Origin: Cymbomonas tetramitiformis
Taxonomy: Eukaryota; Chlorophyta; Pyramimonadophyceae; Pyramimonadales; Pyramimonadaceae
NCBI GenBank assembly: GCA_001247695.2
Contig: LGRX02009950.1
Span: forward strand, 1-29,658
Length of the DNA stretch: 29,658 nucleotides
Direction of reading: 5' to 3'
The notes under the pieces were generated by a model. That model had not been told where the DNA came from, did not search any database, and saw only the letters and a program-made list of their open reading frames with translations. A program made the position numbers and the translations under genes. How positions within the stretch are numbered: position 1 is the stretch's first letter; each line of letters starts with the position of its first letter. Positions 29,108-29,658 of this stretch are shown here, piece after piece.

Positions 29108-29658
29108 TGAGCTGCTTCCTATAAGGACTGCAAGCTATAAGCCATAAGCTATAAGGTATATAAACAACTGACTGCCTATGTGTTCACACTTCCTCAAAGG
29201 GGGAAGAAGGTGGATAGGATTCACACATATCCATTTCATATTCCGATCTGGTGATTTCTGATGGATTGCTTTTGATAAAATCACTGCATCCACAAATAAC
29301 GTTGAAATCTGTACAACGTTAAATCCACCATCGCTAATAAAGTGTAAACTCGGATGGGAAACTATATCCCAATGACTATAAGTTGACTCTTGCTCAGCAT
29401 TTACATTCTCGAGTAAGTTTGGAATGCTGAACTATATACATAACATATAACTTGATACCATGCTTAATTGCATTTCCTGGATCAGAAGATGATAGTTATA
29501 TAATGTATATATATATATATCCCACCTGATGCACTTTGGCACTATAGCCGTACATAAGAGTGGGAAGGACAAGTGCATCGCTGTAAGACTGGTTGATATA
29601 GTCCCAGTGCTGAAGGCAGAATTTGGCACCCGAATAACAGCTGATAATTGTTGGTGAC

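Larger units (their letters stand above)
26339..29658. other. AT-rich repeat region to the window end, no gene seen
   Basis: ORFs are short and unrecognised. The stretch holds a copy of the 22-bp repeat module (27180-27224), a 40-bp tandem repeat (27551-27649), a TA/GA microsatellite (28410-28453), a TGTAACACCCT motif cluster (28588-28970) and an inverted 22-bp repeat pair (29064-29107). A (TA)n tract lies at about 29505-29520. A 42-codon ORF at 29529-29657 (HFGTIAVHKSGKDKCIAVRL) could be a piece of an exon or of a retroelement but is too short to call. Confidence 0.55.

Noticed and set aside
29529..29657. 42-codon ORF at the window end as an exon
   Set aside because: Too short, no recognised domain and no supported splice site. 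It could equally be retroelement debris.

Overview
The window is nuclear DNA of a eukaryote. It has one protein-coding gene split by about 18 spliceosomal introns, LTR retrotransposons with target-site duplications, microsatellites and long non-coding stretches. The only clear host gene is a bubblegum-type (ACSBG-like) long-chain acyl-CoA synthetase. Such genes occur in animals and many protists and algae, so the species cannot be fixed from the sequence. A microbial alga or other protist is my preferred guess, as inference only.

Layout. 1-2050 is very GC-rich and built of degenerate direct and tandem repeats (156-158 bp repeated 476 bp apart, 144 bp units, 27 bp units), with one long minus-strand ORF of uncertain reality. 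2050-3555 has no gene I can support. 3556-7098 is an LTR retrotransposon, called E1 here, with identical 252-bp LTRs, a 5-bp target-site duplication and one gag-like ORF but no pol. 7099-9667 is unique or decayed DNA with a broken acidic ORF at about 7740-8362. 9668-15288 (minus) is the acyl-CoA synthetase gene, about 700 codons, with a TATA box upstream and a possible poly(A) signal downstream. 15289-16905 is AT-rich spacer with a foldback. 16906-19416 is a second gag-only element, E2, with 252/253-bp LTRs and a 5-bp duplication. 19910-22080 (minus) is a third, 5'-truncated relative, E3, with its 3' LTR and a gag ORF broken by an in-frame TAG. 22081-29658 is AT-rich repeat wasteland. It holds Ty3/gypsy integrase and reverse transcriptase fragments in opposite orientations, a tRNA-like insertion with its promoter boxes in permuted order, a dispersed 22-bp repeat family and several microsatellites.

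The three gag-only elements are the most interesting part. None has reverse transcriptase, integrase or RNase H, so each must borrow enzymes from an autonomous partner outside the window. They share a zinc-knuckle-like motif with unusual spacing and a GGTGGTG tract ending exactly at the 3' LTR and overlapping a hairpin. Each LTR also has a hairpin near its start. E1 and E2 share a GGTC-starting sequence directly after the 5' LTR. E1 and E3 also share a GCG(K/R)PPxGF motif followed by a membrane-like segment, which is unexpected for Gag. Their GC-rich coding regions contrast with the AT-rich flanks.
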